From Streptococcus australis (lineage in GTDB: Bacteria > Bacillota > Bacilli > Lactobacillales > Streptococcaceae), in NCBI RefSeq assembly GCF_015553625.1, contig NZ_JADNGY010000004.1:144812-208811 (forward strand): DNA of 64,000 nucleotides, in the 5' to 3' direction. Under the pieces are notes generated by a model. It ran no database searches. It was not told the DNA's origin and worked only from the letters and a program-made list of their open reading frames with translations. Positions 43,873 through 54,362 of the stretch are shown here, piece by piece. A program made the translations under genes and the position numbers. Position 1 is the stretch's first letter, and every line of letters begins with the position of its first letter.

Positions 43873-45211
43873 TCACATCAAAGAAGTCATGACCTCTTAT
43901 AATTTTGTTTTTATATTACTCACTCTTGGATTTATTATCGTGGTGGCCTTGCTGATTCTAGAAAATCGTCGGGATAACATGAAGCTACGCCTGTTGAATG
44001 ATAAAATTAAGAGTTTGATTGCTGGAGAATATTCAGATATTATTGATTTACAAGGAGGTCCTGGATTGACAGAGATTTCCAACAGTATCAATGATTTATC
44101 AGAAGTTATCCGTTTGACGCATGAAAATTTGGAGCAAGAAACCAAGCGCTTGACCAGTATTCTTTCCTATATGACAGATGGGGTTTTAGCGACCAATCGT
44201 CGTGGGCAGATTATCCTAGTCAATGAAATGGCTGCCAAACAACTTAAAGTCGTGGTCGAAGAGGTCATGAACATCAGTATTCTGGATTTGCTTGGTATTA
44301 GTGAAGAGTATGAACTGCGAGACTTGATTACCAATGTTCCAGAATTGACGATCGATTCGCAGGATGAAAATGGGGAGTACATCTCTTTACGGGTTCGCTT
44401 CGCCTTGATTCGGAGAGAATCTGGTTTTATTTCTGGTCTAGTTGCCGTTTTGCATGACACAACCGAACAGGACAAGGAAGAGCGGGAACGTCGTTTATTC
44501 GTATCCAACGTTAGTCATGAACTCCGAACCCCACTGACCAGTGTCAAATCCTACTTGGAGGCCTTGGATGACGGAGCGATTTCCGAGCCAGTTGCACCGG
44601 AATTTGTTAAAGTATCTTTGACAGAGACCAACCGGATGATGCGGATGGTGACGGATTTATTGAGTCTTTCACGGATCGATAATGAAACCAGTCAATTAGA
44701 TGTTGAATTGACTAACTTTACAGCCTTTATCACCTTCATTTTGAACCGCTTCGATAAGATGAAGAACCAGGCTGGAGAGAAGAAATATGATATTGTTCGT
44801 GATTATCCTATTTCTCCTGTCTGGGTTGAAATTGACACAGATAAGATGACGCAGGTTTTAGACAATATCTTAAATAACGCTATTAAATATTCCCCAGATG
44901 GTGGGGAAATTCGTGTGGGGATGAAAACAACGGATGCCCAGTTGATTATTTCGATTTCAGATGAGGGATTAGGGATTCCTAAAAAGGACCTTCCTCGTAT
45001 TTTTGACCGCTTTTATCGCGTGGATAAGGCACGTAGTCGCGCCCAGGGTGGGACTGGTTTAGGACTTGCCATTGCGAAGGAAATTATCAAGCAGCACAAA
45101 GGATTTATTTGGGCCAAGAGTGAATATGGAAAAGGTTCTACTTTCACGATTGTCCTACCATATGATAAAGATGCTATCCTGGATGATGGATGGGATAATG
45201 AGGATGAATAA
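43865..45211 (+). CDS. vicK: Sensor histidine kinase VicK (WalK)
   Basis: 448 residues. One N-terminal membrane helix (~13-32) with almost nothing outside, as in streptococci, then HAMP-like linker, PAS domain (~95-200), HisKA with His218 in [12 protein letters not shown], and the ATPase domain with [14 protein letters not shown] and GGTGLGLAI. It phosphorylates VicR and has phosphatase activity. The lack of a second helix and ectodomain separates it from Bacillus WalK. The acidic tail DDGWDNEDE is typical. vicX begins 8 bp later. Confidence 0.98.
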   Translation: MINHIKEVMTSYNFVFILLTLGFIIVVALLILENRRDNMKLRLLNDKIKSLIAGEYSDIIDLQGGPGLTEISNSINDLSEVIRLTHENLEQETKRLTSILSYMTDGVLATNRRGQIILVNEMAAKQLKVVVEEVMNISILDLLGISEEYELRDLITNVPELTIDSQDENGEYISLRVRFALIRRESGFISGLVAVLHDTTEQDKEERERRLFVSNVSHELRTPLTSVKSYLEALDDGAISEPVAPEFVKVSLTETNRMMRMVTDLLSLSRIDNETSQLDVELTNFTAFITFILNRFDKMKNQAGEKKYDIVRDYPISPVWVEIDTDKMTQVLDNILNNAIKYSPDGGEIRVGMKTTDAQLIISISDEGLGIPKKDLPRIFDRFYRVDKARSRAQGGTGLGLAIAKEIIKQHKGFIWAKSEYGKGSTFTIVLPYDKDAILDDGWDNEDE

Positions 45212-45219
45212 GAAAACTA

Positions 45220-46029
45220 ATGGATGAAAAAGGGTTTAAATATAGTATTTTAGCTTCAGGATCGAGTGGTAATTCGTTTTACTTAGAGACTCCTAAGAAG
45301 AAAATTCTAGTAGATGCAGGCTTGTCCGGGAAGAAAATTACAGGTTTGCTTGCAGAGATTGATCGCAAACCCGAAGATCTTGATGCTATTTTGATCACAC
45401 ATGAACATTCAGATCACATTCATGGCGTTGGTGTGCTAGCTCGTAAATACGGGATGGACCTATACGCCAATGAAGCTACCTGGAAGGCCATGGAGGGAAG
45501 CAAGTACCTTGGGAAGGTCGATGACTCCCAGAAACATCTTTTTGAAATGGGCAAGACCTTAACCTTCGGAGATTTGGATGTGGAAAGTTTTGGTGTCAGC
45601 CATGATGCTGCGGCTCCCCAGTTCTATCGGTTCATGAAGGATGGGAAGAGCTTTGTCATGCTGACGGATACAGGTTATGTCAGTGATCGAATGGCAGGGA
45701 TTGTTGAAAATGCAGATGGCTATTTGATCGAGTCCAACCACGATGTGGAAATCCTACGAGCTGGCTCTTATGCTTGGCGATTAAAGCAACGGATCTTATC
45801 CGATTTGGGCCACCTCTCTAATGAAGATGGTGCAGATGCCATGATTCGGACCCTAGGCAATAAGACCAAAAAGATTTATCTGGGCCACTTATCCAAGGAA
45901 AACAATATTAAAGAATTGGCCCATATGACCATGGTTAATCAACTGGCTCGAGCAGATCTAGCAGTGGGGCACGATTTTGACGTCTTGGATACTTCTCCAG
46001 ATACAGCGACTCCATTAGTAGATATCTAG
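45220..46029 (+). CDS. vicX: VicX, metallo-beta-lactamase fold hydrolase (YycJ/WalJ)
   Basis: 269 residues. The metal-site motif THEHSDHIHG, SHDAAAPQFY and LTDTGYVSD show the beta-lactamase/RNase Z fold. VicX/WalJ is the conserved third member of the vicRK operon; it is linked to VicRK output and DNA-related processes, with the precise reaction uncertain. It begins 8 bp after vicK, with GATGGG and AGAAAAC upstream. A perfect palindromic terminator follows at 46036. Confidence 0.95.
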   Translation: MDEKGFKYSILASGSSGNSFYLETPKKKILVDAGLSGKKITGLLAEIDRKPEDLDAILITHEHSDHIHGVGVLARKYGMDLYANEATWKAMEGSKYLGKVDDSQKHLFEMGKTLTFGDLDVESFGVSHDAAAPQFYRFMKDGKSFVMLTDTGYVSDRMAGIVENADGYLIESNHDVEILRAGSYAWRLKQRILSDLGHLSNEDGADAMIRTLGNKTKKIYLGHLSKENNIKELAHMTMVNQLARADLAVGHDFDVLDTSPDTATPLVDI

Positions 46030-46035
46030 ATGATT

Positions 46036-46064
46036 AAAAAAGGAGATGAGCTCATCTCCTTTTT
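46036..46064 (+). terminator. vicRKX terminator
   Basis: A perfect palindrome aaaaaggagatgag / ctcatctccttttt. Confidence 0.9.
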
Positions 46065-46114
46065 AGGTCAGTAGTGTAGGCTTGAAATGAGTGGAAAGGA
46101 TAGGAGCAGTTAGT

Positions 46115-46477
46115 TTGAAATATGTGTATATAACAGTAGGGTTTATTTCCTTAGGGTTAGGGATTATTGGGATTCCATTACCTATTTTACCAACGACCCC
46201 GTTTCTTTTATTAGCTATGGCTTGTTTTGCCAAGAGTTCTCAACGCTTTGAAAAATGGTTGCATGGGACCAAGTTGTACCAAACTTATGTAGCGGATTAT
46301 CGGGAAACCAAGTCGATCTCTAAAAAGCGGAAAAAAAGAATTATTCTACAAATTTATCTTTTGATGGGGATTTCCATTTACCTGGCACCACTCTGGTTTG
46401 TGAAATTAGGTCTACTGGGATTAACTATTTTTATCAGTTATTATTTGTTCAAAGTGATTCCGGATAAGGAAGAATGA
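46115..46477 (+). CDS. YbaN/DUF454 family membrane protein
   Basis: 120 residues from TTG 46115, 8 nt after AGGAG (46102-46106); a GTG at 46091 in frame lacks a site. YbaN-like proteins have three to four helices and the motif GIPLPILPTTPFLLLAMACFAKSS, all seen here, with a basic cytoplasmic loop RETKSISKKRKKR. Function unknown. In relatives it also sits between vicX and rnc. It is not clearly co-transcribed with vicX because of the terminator at 46036. Confidence 0.85.
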   Translation: MKYVYITVGFISLGLGIIGIPLPILPTTPFLLLAMACFAKSSQRFEKWLHGTKLYQTYVADYRETKSISKKRKKRIILQIYLLMGISIYLAPLWFVKLGLLGLTIFISYYLFKVIPDKEE

Positions 46478-46524
46478 TATAAGGACAGAATAGGTCCTAA
46501 ATCCTATCGTGAAAACAAGGGAAA

Positions 46525-46548
46525 GGAGTGCGAGACGCACTCTTTTTT
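46525..46548 (+). terminator. Terminator of the ybaN-like gene
   Basis: gagtgcg-aga-cgcactc (46526-46542), then a T-run that runs straight into the rnc promoter. Confidence 0.8.
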
Positions 46549-46556
46549 GGTATAAT
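46548..46556 (+). promoter_or_regulatory. rnc-smc operon promoter
   Basis: Perfect extended -10 TGG-TATAAT directly after the T-run of the preceding terminator. Confidence 0.7.
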
Positions 46557-46635
46557 AGAGGGGTGTATCTTTTGGACGGAATAGGTTACAGGATTCAATC
46601 CAGATGCATAAATGAAGAAAGAAAGTAGTAACGTG

Positions 46636-47337
46636 ATGCAAGCCTTATATAACCTTCTTGTTGAGAAATTTCGGCTGACTTTTGACGATACAGAATTGTT
46701 GGAAACAGCTTTTACACATACCTCATATGCGAATGAGCATCGCCTCTTAAAAATTTCACATAATGAACGTTTGGAATTTTTAGGAGACGCTGTTCTCCAG
46801 TTAGTGATTTCCGAATATTTATTTGCCCTCTACCCAAGTAAGCCAGAGGGAGATTTGTCAAAAATGCGTTCCATGATTGTTCGTGAGGAAAGCCTAGCAG
46901 GTTTTTCCCGTGATTGTGGTTTCGATCAATTTATCAAACTTGGCAAGGGAGAGGAAAAATCTGGTGGACGTAACCGAGATACCATCTTAGGGGATTTGTT
47001 TGAAGCTTTTTTAGGCGCCTTACTCTTGGATAAGGGAGTGGAGATGGTGCGGAACTTCATTCAGCAAGTCATGATTCCTAAAGTCGAAGCAGGTCAATTT
47101 GAGCAAGTGATTGACTATAAGACGCGCTTGCAAGAAATCCTTCAAATCCATGGGGATGTCTTGATTACCTATGAAGTGACGAGTGAGTCAGGACCGGCTC
47201 ATGCCAAAGAATTTGAAGTGCAAGTGTCTGTCAATGGGAAAATCATCGGTCAAGGACGTGGCCGGTCTAAAAAGGCTGCAGAGCAAGAAGCAGCAAAAAA
47301 AGCAGTGGAGAATAAGGTGGATCCCTCATGTATTTAA
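46636..47337 (+). CDS. rnc: Ribonuclease III
   Basis: 233 residues from ATG 46636, which matches the usual family N-terminus; in-frame ATG 46612 and GTG 46633 are alternatives and none has a strong ribosome binding site. The signature [14 protein letters not shown] and [19 protein letters not shown] carry the Mg-binding acidic residues; a double-strand RNA-binding domain ends the chain ([17 protein letters not shown]). It matures rRNA and degrades duplex RNA. It overlaps smc by 10 bp, beginning the rnc-smc-HAD-HAD-ftsY operon. Confidence 0.96.
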   Translation: MQALYNLLVEKFRLTFDDTELLETAFTHTSYANEHRLLKISHNERLEFLGDAVLQLVISEYLFALYPSKPEGDLSKMRSMIVREESLAGFSRDCGFDQFIKLGKGEEKSGGRNRDTILGDLFEAFLGALLLDKGVEMVRNFIQQVMIPKVEAGQFEQVIDYKTRLQEILQIHGDVLITYEVTSESGPAHAKEFEVQVSVNGKIIGQGRGRSKKAAEQEAAKKAVENKVDPSCI

Positions 47338-50300
47338 AGGAAATTGAGATTCAAGGATTTAAGTCTTTCGCAGATAAGACCCGGGTCATCTTTGACCAAG
47401 GGGTAACCGCAGTGGTGGGCCCTAATGGATCTGGAAAATCGAACATTACGGAAAGTCTGCGCTGGGCCTTAGGGGAATCGAGTGTCAAGAGCCTTCGTGG
47501 TGGCAAGATGCCGGATGTGATTTTTGCAGGGACTGAAACTCGGAAACCCTTAAACTACGCCTGCGTAACGGTAGTACTGGATAACCGGGATGGCTTTATC
47601 AAACAGGCTGCTAAAGAAATCCGCGTGGAGCGTCATATTTATCGCTCGGGTGATAGTGAGTACAAGATTGATGGTAAGAAAGTCCGTTTGAGAGATGTCC
47701 ATGATCTCTTTATGGATACTGGACTGGGGAGAGATTCTTTCTCTATTATTTCCCAAGGGAAGGTTGAAGAAATCTTTAACTCCAAACCAGAAGAGAGACG
47801 GACTATTTTTGAGGAAGCCGCTGGGGTTCTTAAATTTAAGACGCGTCGCAAGGAAACGGAATCTAAGTTGGTTCAGACCCAGGATAATTTGGACCGTCTG
47901 GAAGACATTATTTTTGAGTTAGAGGGGCAAATCAAACCTCTTGAAAAGCAAGCCCTTGTGGCCAAACGTTTCTTAGAATTGGATCAACAACGCCAGGTTC
48001 TTTATTTGGATGTTTTGATTGCACAAATTGAAGTCAATAAAAAAGACTATGATCAAGCAGTCCAAAAAGAGGCCTCTATCCAGGAGCAATTAAAGGCTTA
48101 TTACCAGAAAAGAGAAGAGTACGAGGCAGAAAGCCTCCGATTGAAACAGAGTCGTCAGGCCCTTCAACACCAATTATCAGATGATCAGGCTAGCCTCATA
48201 GAATTAACTCGCCTCTTAAGTGATTTGGAGAAACAAATCGAATTGGCACGCTTGGAGTCCCAACAGGTCGCTCGAAGTCGTCAGGAAAATCAAGAGCGGG
48301 TCAATAGTCTGGAAGAGCGCCTACAAGTTCTTCGGAACCAGTTGGAAGAAAAACAAGCCAATACAAAGAGTCTTCAAGAAGAACTACAAAAGAGCCAAGT
48401 AGCTCTGGAAGGTTTGGAGAAAGAGTTGGCCAGCTTCTCAGAAGATCCAGATCAGGTGATCGATTATTTACGTGAAAAATACGTGGCCTTGATGCAGGAT
48501 GAAGCGGAGCGGTCAAACGAATTAACAACCATTGAAAATCAATTGGAAGCCTCAGCTCAATTGTCACAAAGTAAAAAGGAAGATTACCAAAATCAAATCC
48601 AAATGGTGACAGAATTGCAGGAAAAAGAGCAGGTTGCTCAAAAAGCTTATCAAGGAGCTCAAGAGCATCTGAAACACTTGCTTGATACCTATCAATCAGA
48701 GGCAAAACGGTTTGAGGAAGCTCGCCAGGCTTATCAAGAAGCGCAAGCCAAGATGTTTGATTTACTGGATCAAAGCAAGGAAAAACAGGCTCGAATTAAC
48801 AGTTTAGAGGCGATTCAAAAAAATCATAGTAATTTTTATGCGGGCGTGAAGAGTGTCTTGCAAGAAGCGACTCGCTTAGGCGGGATTGTGGGAGCTGTCA
48901 GTGAAAAACTTTCCTTCTCACCAGAGTATCAGACTGCCTTAGAGATTGCTCTAGGAGCCAGCAGTCAGCATATTATCGTAGAAGACGAAGGAGCAGCAAC
49001 ACGGGCAATCGAACATCTGAAGAAGAATCGCTCGGGTCGGGCAACCTTCCTTCCTTTGACAACCATTAAACCACGCTACCTTGCAGGAAAGAATCAAGAA
49101 CTGATTGAAGCCTGTCCAGGGTTCCTAGGGATGGCTAGCAGTTTGGTGGACTATGATCCTTCCCTCGAGTCGATTTTTCAAAACCTTTTGGGTGTCACAG
49201 CTATTTTTGATACGATTGAGCACGCCAAGGCGGCTGCTCGCAAGGTTGCCTACCAAGTTCGTATCGTGACGCTGGATGGAACTGAACTGCGCACAGGTGG
49301 TTCCTATGCAGGTGGTGCAAATCGAAGCAATAATTCGATTTTCATCAAGCCAGAACTGGATCGCTTGCACCAAGAATTGGCCTCTCTTCAGAAGAACTTG
49401 CGAGAAGTAGAAGGGCATGTTCAAGAGCAACAGGACCAAGTGAGCCAATCACAAGAAACACTAGAATCTTTGAAAGGCCAAGGAGAAGGGGCGCGACTAG
49501 AAGAGCAACGCCTTCAATTGGCTTTTGAGCAGGCTCACCAGCAACTCTTGGATGCCCAAGAACTGTTAGAACTTATCCGTACAGAGCTGGATGAAGGTAG
49601 CGACCAGGAGCTCCTCCAAAAACGGGATCACTTACAAGCGCGCCTGAAAGAAATTGAGGCGGAAAAAGAGCAAGTCACTGCTGAGATTGAAGAAGTCAAG
49701 CTCAATAAAGATGTTGTTGTTGAGAAAATTGAAAATTTACGAGCAGCCATAGCCAAGCTCCAATTACAGAAAACAGAGTTGAAGAGTCGATTGACCTATG
49801 ACCAGACAGATGCCGAACGCTTGCAACAAGAGTTGGCTTCTACTGAACGGGAAATCCAAGCTCTCCAATATGCGATTGAGCAGGGAGAAGATCGACATGA
49901 GCAAATCGATGTTTCTGTCCTTGAAAAACAACTGCAAGCAACCCTTCAAGAGAAAACCGCTCTGGAGCAAGCTGTGATTCGTAAGCAATTTGAATTAGAG
50001 GATTTGGAAGGCCAGTCTGAAGATGTAGCAGGTCATATGGAACAAGCCCGTCGTCAAAATGAGGAGTGGATTCGCCTACAGGCCAAAGCAGAATCCAATC
50101 GTGATCGCTTGTCGGATAAGCTAAATAAATTGATGTTAGCTCTGACCGATGAATTCAAGATGAGTTTTGAAGAGGCATCTAATCAGGCCAACGAACTAGA
50201 AAATCTAGCCCAGTCTGAGCAAGTCTTAAAAGACTTGGAGAAAGCGATTAAAGCCTTAGGACCTGTCAATATTGATGCTATCGAACAATACGATGAGGTC

Positions 50301-50873
50301 AAGACTCGGTTTGATTTCCTTTCCAGTCAACGAGAAGATGTCTTGGCAGCGAAGAATCTTCTTCTTGAAACCATTAATGACATGAATGATGAGGTGAAAG
50401 AACGCTTTAAGTCTACGTTTGAAGCGATTCGTGAATCCTTCCGAATAACCTTTAAACAGATGTTTGGGGGAGGATCAGCAGATCTCATCCTGACGGATGG
50501 GGATCTCTTATCAGCTGGGGTCGAGATTTCTGTCCAACCACCTGGCAAGAAAATTCAATCCTTGAATTTGATGAGTGGTGGAGAAAAAGCTTTGTCAGCA
50601 TTAGCCCTTCTCTTCTCAATCATTCGTGTCAAGACTATTCCATTTGTCATCTTGGATGAAGTAGAAGCGGCTCTAGATGAAGCCAATGTTAAACGGTTTG
50701 GAGATTACCTCAATCGTTTTGATAAGGAAAGTCAGTTTATTGTGGTTACCCACCGTAAGGGAACCATGGCTGCAGCAGATTCCATCTACGGAGTGACCAT
50801 GCAAGAATCAGGAGTCTCTAAGATTGTATCTGTAAAACTGAAAGATATAGAAGGAATGGATAATGGAAATTAA
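47328..50873 (+). CDS. smc: Chromosome segregation protein SMC
   Basis: 1181 residues, full length. Walker [10 protein letters not shown] (~residues 31-39), coiled coil (~165-500), hinge (~510-670, [13 protein letters not shown] to [10 protein letters not shown]), returning coiled coil, and the C-terminal head with signature [16 protein letters not shown], Walker [20 protein letters not shown] with ScpAB compacts and segregates chromosomes. The start lies inside the end of rnc and the stop overlaps the next gene by 11 bp, so the operon is tightly coupled. Confidence 0.98.
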   Translation: MYLKEIEIQGFKSFADKTRVIFDQGVTAVVGPNGSGKSNITESLRWALGESSVKSLRGGKMPDVIFAGTETRKPLNYACVTVVLDNRDGFIKQAAKEIRVERHIYRSGDSEYKIDGKKVRLRDVHDLFMDTGLGRDSFSIISQGKVEEIFNSKPEERRTIFEEAAGVLKFKTRRKETESKLVQTQDNLDRLEDIIFELEGQIKPLEKQALVAKRFLELDQQRQVLYLDVLIAQIEVNKKDYDQAVQKEASIQEQLKAYYQKREEYEAESLRLKQSRQALQHQLSDDQASLIELTRLLSDLEKQIELARLESQQVARSRQENQERVNSLEERLQVLRNQLEEKQANTKSLQEELQKSQVALEGLEKELASFSEDPDQVIDYLREKYVALMQDEAERSNELTTIENQLEASAQLSQSKKEDYQNQIQMVTELQEKEQVAQKAYQGAQEHLKHLLDTYQSEAKRFEEARQAYQEAQAKMFDLLDQSKEKQARINSLEAIQKNHSNFYAGVKSVLQEATRLGGIVGAVSEKLSFSPEYQTALEIALGASSQHIIVEDEGAATRAIEHLKKNRSGRATFLPLTTIKPRYLAGKNQELIEACPGFLGMASSLVDYDPSLESIFQNLLGVTAIFDTIEHAKAAARKVAYQVRIVTLDGTELRTGGSYAGGANRSNNSIFIKPELDRLHQELASLQKNLREVEGHVQEQQDQVSQSQETLESLKGQGEGARLEEQRLQLAFEQAHQQLLDAQELLELIRTELDEGSDQELLQKRDHLQARLKEIEAEKEQVTAEIEEVKLNKDVVVEKIENLRAAIAKLQLQKTELKSRLTYDQTDAERLQQELASTEREIQALQYAIEQGEDRHEQIDVSVLEKQLQATLQEKTALEQAVIRKQFELEDLEGQSEDVAGHMEQARRQNEEWIRLQAKAESNRDRLSDKLNKLMLALTDEFKMSFEEASNQANELENLAQSEQVLKDLEKAIKALGPVNIDAIEQYDEVKTRFDFLSSQREDVLAAKNLLLETINDMNDEVKERFKSTFEAIRESFRITFKQMFGGGSADLILTDGDLLSAGVEISVQPPGKKIQSLNLMSGGEKALSALALLFSIIRVKTIPFVILDEVEAALDEANVKRFGDYLNRFDKESQFIVVTHRKGTMAAADSIYGVTMQESGVSKIVSVKLKDIEGMDNGN

Positions 50874-51660
50874 ATTAGTCGCAACAGACATGGATGGGAC
50901 CTTTCTGGATGAAAATCATGAATTTGATCAAGCATTATTCCTAAAGGTGCTAAAGAAATTTCAAGAAAAAGGGATCTACTTTGCTGCAGCAAGTGGTCGG
51001 TCTCTCCTCTCTTTGAAGACAATCTTTAAAGAGGTTCAGGATCAGATTATTTTTATAGCTGAAAACGGCAGTGTTGTTGAGTTTCATGGTGAAGATGTCT
51101 ATGAAGCGACCATGAGTCCTGAATTTTACCAAGCCATGTTTGCCAAGTTACAAGAAAGTCCTTATTTCGATAAAAATAAGTGCTTGTTAACGGGAAAACG
51201 CGGGAGCTATGTTTTAAAGACCGTTGATCCAGACTATCTAGCTGCTTCACAAAACTACAATGAAAATATTCAAATGGTGTCTGATTTTTCAGAAATTGAT
51301 GATCTTGTCTTTAAGATGACCACCAATTTTGACCAAGAAGTATTAGCGGAAGGGGAAGCCTGGGTTACCCAAAATGTTGAGGGTGTTAAGGCTATGACCA
51401 CTGGTTATGAGTGCATTGATATTGTCTTGGATTATGTGGACAAGGGAGTCGCCATCCAAGCCCTCATGGATCAGTTGGGCATTAGTCGGGACCAAGTCCT
51501 AGCTTTTGGAGATAACCTCAATGATCTTCATATGATGCAGGTGGTTGGCCATCCAATTGCGCCAGAAAATGCCCGTCCAGAGATTTTGGAATTGGCTGAA
51601 AAAGTATTAGCTCACCATTCGACAGGATCTATCCTTCGCTTCATGGAGGAAGAATTATGA
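50863..51660 (+). CDS. Cof-type HAD hydrolase (first of two)
   Basis: 265 residues, HAD superfamily class with a type IIB cap. Motif I DMDGTFLDENHEF (nucleophile Asp10 region), motif II SGR, and motif IV GDNLNDLHMM are intact. These are sugar-phosphate or flavin-phosphate phosphatases; substrate unknown. It overlaps smc by 11 bp and the next HAD gene by 4 bp (ATGA). A tandem of two Cof-type genes between smc and ftsY is a streptococcal operon feature. Confidence 0.9.
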   Translation: MEIKLVATDMDGTFLDENHEFDQALFLKVLKKFQEKGIYFAAASGRSLLSLKTIFKEVQDQIIFIAENGSVVEFHGEDVYEATMSPEFYQAMFAKLQESPYFDKNKCLLTGKRGSYVLKTVDPDYLAASQNYNENIQMVSDFSEIDDLVFKMTTNFDQEVLAEGEAWVTQNVEGVKAMTTGYECIDIVLDYVDKGVAIQALMDQLGISRDQVLAFGDNLNDLHMMQVVGHPIAPENARPEILELAEKVLAHHSTGSILRFMEEEL

Positions 51661-52478
51661 GTCAGATTAAGGTTATCGCACTAGACTTGGACGGTACTCT
51701 CTTAAACTCAGAGAAGAAAATCTCCCCTCGGAACTTAGCTGCCATTCGTGCAGCTCAAGAAAAAGGGGTCAAGGTAGTTTTGACGACGGGTCGTCCCCTC
51801 AAGGCTATGGATTTTCTGCTTCAAGAGATTGGGACTGCCGGCTTGTCAGATGAATACACCATTACGTTTAATGGTGGCTTGGTACAAAAGAATACAGGAG
51901 AGATCATTGCCAAAACAGTTTTCTCTCGAGATGATGTCCTTCGGATTTATGAAGAGACAGAGGCCCTTGGCTTGCCCTTGGACGCTATTAGCGAAGGGGA
52001 TGTTTATACACTTGCATCTGATCAAGAATCTCTTTATCCCCTCTATAATCCTTATTTGAACTTTATTCCTGTTTCTATTGAAGATTTGTCCAGCCAGATT
52101 TCCTATAACAAGTGTGTGACAGCCTTTCATCAGGACTATTTGGATAGCGCTATTCCAAAGATTTCTCCTGAATTAGGGGAGCGTTTTGAGATTTTTAAAT
52201 CGAGGGACATGCTCTTGGAATGGTGCCCCAAAGGAGTTCAAAAGGATAGAGGCTTGGAGGCCTTGGTAGGGTATTTAGGAATCGATGCTAGTCAAGTCAT
52301 GGCTTGCGGTGATGAAGCCAATGATGCCAGCATGTTAAAATGGGCAGGACTCGGAATCGCTATGGCCAATGCGGTGGATGAGGTGAAGGAGATTGCCACT
52401 CTAGTCTCGGACTACACCAATGATCAAGATGCAGTCGGAAGAGCGATTGAAGAATATGTATTGAAGGAGGGTCAATAA
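51657..52478 (+). CDS. Cof-type HAD hydrolase (second of two)
   Basis: 273 residues. Motif I LDLDGTLLNSEKKI, TTGRP, the K in the VQKDRGLEALV region and GDEANDASMLKWAGLGIAMANA define a Cof/YidA-like phosphatase; YidA in E. coli is a sugar phosphatase, so similar activity is likely but unproven. It shares the ATGA overlap with the first HAD gene and ends on the first base of ftsY. The pair are only moderately similar, so they are not a recent duplication. Confidence 0.92.
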   Translation: MSQIKVIALDLDGTLLNSEKKISPRNLAAIRAAQEKGVKVVLTTGRPLKAMDFLLQEIGTAGLSDEYTITFNGGLVQKNTGEIIAKTVFSRDDVLRIYEETEALGLPLDAISEGDVYTLASDQESLYPLYNPYLNFIPVSIEDLSSQISYNKCVTAFHQDYLDSAIPKISPELGERFEIFKSRDMLLEWCPKGVQKDRGLEALVGYLGIDASQVMACGDEANDASMLKWAGLGIAMANAVDEVKEIATLVSDYTNDQDAVGRAIEEYVLKEGQ

Positions 52479-54145
52479 TGGGATTATTTGACCGACTATT
52501 TGGAAGAAAAGAAGAAACAAAACCACAAACCCAAGATCTTACAGAAGAGATTGGGGGAAGCGAGGAAGGAGCAAGCTCGCCAGCTGAGCCTGTATCAAAT
52601 AAGCCTTCACAAAGTGATGAGGCTAAGATTTCGGCAATGGAAGCCTACTACGCTGAATTAAAAGAGCGAATGGCTGCCGAATCAGCGAGACCATCTCAAG
52701 AGTCGAAAGCATCTAGTGAAAAAGTGCCTTTAGAAGAGCCTGTAAATCAGGAAACAGCTGTCGAAGAAGAGGCACCTTCTCAAGTAGAGCAGGAAACCTC
52801 TCCTGAGGAAGTATCTGAGACTTCCCCTGTGACTGGAGATCAGACTTTAGATGCAGAATCCCTACAAGAAGTGGGTGTTGATGAGGAGCACCCAGATTCT
52901 TCTTCAGATCTTGTCCAAGAAGCGCTGGAAGAGGAAGTTCTTGTAAGAACTGAAACAACATCTGAGACTTCAAGCCCTTTTCAAGAGTCTGACAAACTAG
53001 TGGAAGAAGAGCCTGAAGGTGTGCCGGAATTGGATGTGGTAAGGGAAGCACCAATCGTTGAAGAAGAAATTGCTGAAAGTTCTGAGGAAGGAACCGAAGA
53101 GCTTGAAGTGGGATCGCCAGTAGAGGAAGCTACTAGCGAATCCGAGATTTCAGAAGAGATTGAGGAAGAGTCTTTAGTAGAAGAAACTACAAGTGAGCCA
53201 GAGATTGCTGAACCTACAGAAACGGTTCAAGAAAAATACAATCGGAGCTTGAAGAAAACTCGGACAGGCTTTGGAGCAGCACTTAATGCATTCTTTGCCA
53301 ACTTCCGTTCTGTCGACGAAGATTTCTTTGAAGAGTTAGAAGAACTCTTGATTATGAGTGACGTAGGGGTCCAGGTCGCTTCGAATCTGACAGAAGAGCT
53401 CCGCTATGAAGCCCGTTTGGAAAATGCCAAGAAACCGGATGCCTTGCGTCGCGTGATCATTGAAAAATTGGTGGATCTCTACGAAAAAGATGGCCAATAC
53501 AATGAGCAAATTAACTTTAAAGAGGGCTTGACTGTCATGCTCTTTGTGGGAGTGAATGGCGTTGGGAAAACTACCTCTATCGGAAAATTGGCTCATAAGT
53601 ACAAGAAGGAAGGGAAAAAGGTGATGTTGGTCGCAGCAGATACCTTCCGGGCAGGTGCCGTTGCGCAGTTAGCTGAATGGGGACGCCGTGTGGATGTGCC
53701 TGTTGTCACTGGTCCTGAAAAGTCAGACCCTGCAAGTGTTGTCTTTGATGGAATGGAACGGGCTGTGGCAGAGCAAGTCGATGTATTAATGATTGATACG
53801 GCTGGTCGTCTTCAGAACAAAGACAATCTGATGGCTGAATTAGAAAAAATCGGTCGCATTATCAAGCGGGTGGATCCTACAGCCCCTCACGAAACCTTCT
53901 TGGCATTAGATGCTTCCACAGGACAGAATGCTCTGGTCCAAGCCAAGGAATTCTCCAAGATCACGCCTATTACTGGAATCGTCCTCACTAAAATTGATGG
54001 AACAGCTCGAGGAGGAGTGGTCCTTGCAATCCGAGAAGAGTTGGATATTCCTGTAAAATTAATTGGTTTTGGTGAAAAAATCGATGACATCGGTGAATTC
54101 AATTCTGAGAACTTTATGCGTGGCTTGTTAGAAGGCTTGATATAA
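52478..54145 (+). CDS. ftsY: Signal recognition particle receptor FtsY with long acidic N-terminus
   Basis: 555 residues. Residues ~1-245 are a Glu/Ser/Pro-rich acidic A-domain with no clear fold; it repeats phrases such as EETTSEPEIAE and EEATSESEISEE. The NG domain follows: EKYNRSLKKTRTGFG, G1 GVNGVGKTTS (from residue 358), DTFRAGA, DTAGR, TKIDGTARGG. FtsY docks SRP-ribosome complexes at the membrane. It starts on the last base of the HAD gene stop. The acidic region is much longer than Bacillus FtsY, where it is nearly absent. The 180-bp repeat copy 2 follows. Confidence 0.97.
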   Translation: MGLFDRLFGRKEETKPQTQDLTEEIGGSEEGASSPAEPVSNKPSQSDEAKISAMEAYYAELKERMAAESARPSQESKASSEKVPLEEPVNQETAVEEEAPSQVEQETSPEEVSETSPVTGDQTLDAESLQEVGVDEEHPDSSSDLVQEALEEEVLVRTETTSETSSPFQESDKLVEEEPEGVPELDVVREAPIVEEEIAESSEEGTEELEVGSPVEEATSESEISEEIEEESLVEETTSEPEIAEPTETVQEKYNRSLKKTRTGFGAALNAFFANFRSVDEDFFEELEELLIMSDVGVQVASNLTEELRYEARLENAKKPDALRRVIIEKLVDLYEKDGQYNEQINFKEGLTVMLFVGVNGVGKTTSIGKLAHKYKKEGKKVMLVAADTFRAGAVAQLAEWGRRVDVPVVTGPEKSDPASVVFDGMERAVAEQVDVLMIDTAGRLQNKDNLMAELEKIGRIIKRVDPTAPHETFLALDASTGQNALVQAKEFSKITPITGIVLTKIDGTARGGVVLAIREELDIPVKLIGFGEKIDDIGEFNSENFMRGLLEGLI

Positions 54146-54150
54146 ACAAA

Positions 54151-54334
54151 AAGAGAGTGGGACAGAAATCGGTAATTCGTTAGAATTCGATTTCGTCATC
54201 CCACCTCCGCACAGTTGAGTAGGGCTGTAAAAGCTGATGAAACCTGCGTAGTAGAGCCCGCTCAACCACTGCGTCTTGCTCGACAATCCAAATACAACTG
54301 AAAAGAGGCTAGGACTTTTGTCCCAGCCTCTTTT
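54151..54334 (-). repeat. 180-bp three-hairpin intergenic repeat, copy 2 (inverted)
   Basis: Reverse orientation of copies 1 and 3: gagtgggac hairpin first (from 54153), central stem, then aaaagaggctaggac / gtcccagcctctttt (54301-54334). It fills the gap between convergent ftsY and zwf and probably terminates both. The inner loop reads gctgatgaaacctgc where copy 3 has gctgatgaaatcagc, breaking the inner hairpin. Confidence 0.9.
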
Positions 54335-54362
54335 CAGTTGTATTATTTGTAAGATGGATAGA

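Noticed and set aside
50863-52478. Recent duplication of the two HAD hydrolases
   Set aside because: They share only family motifs; sequence between motifs differs widely, so they are old paralogues or independent members.
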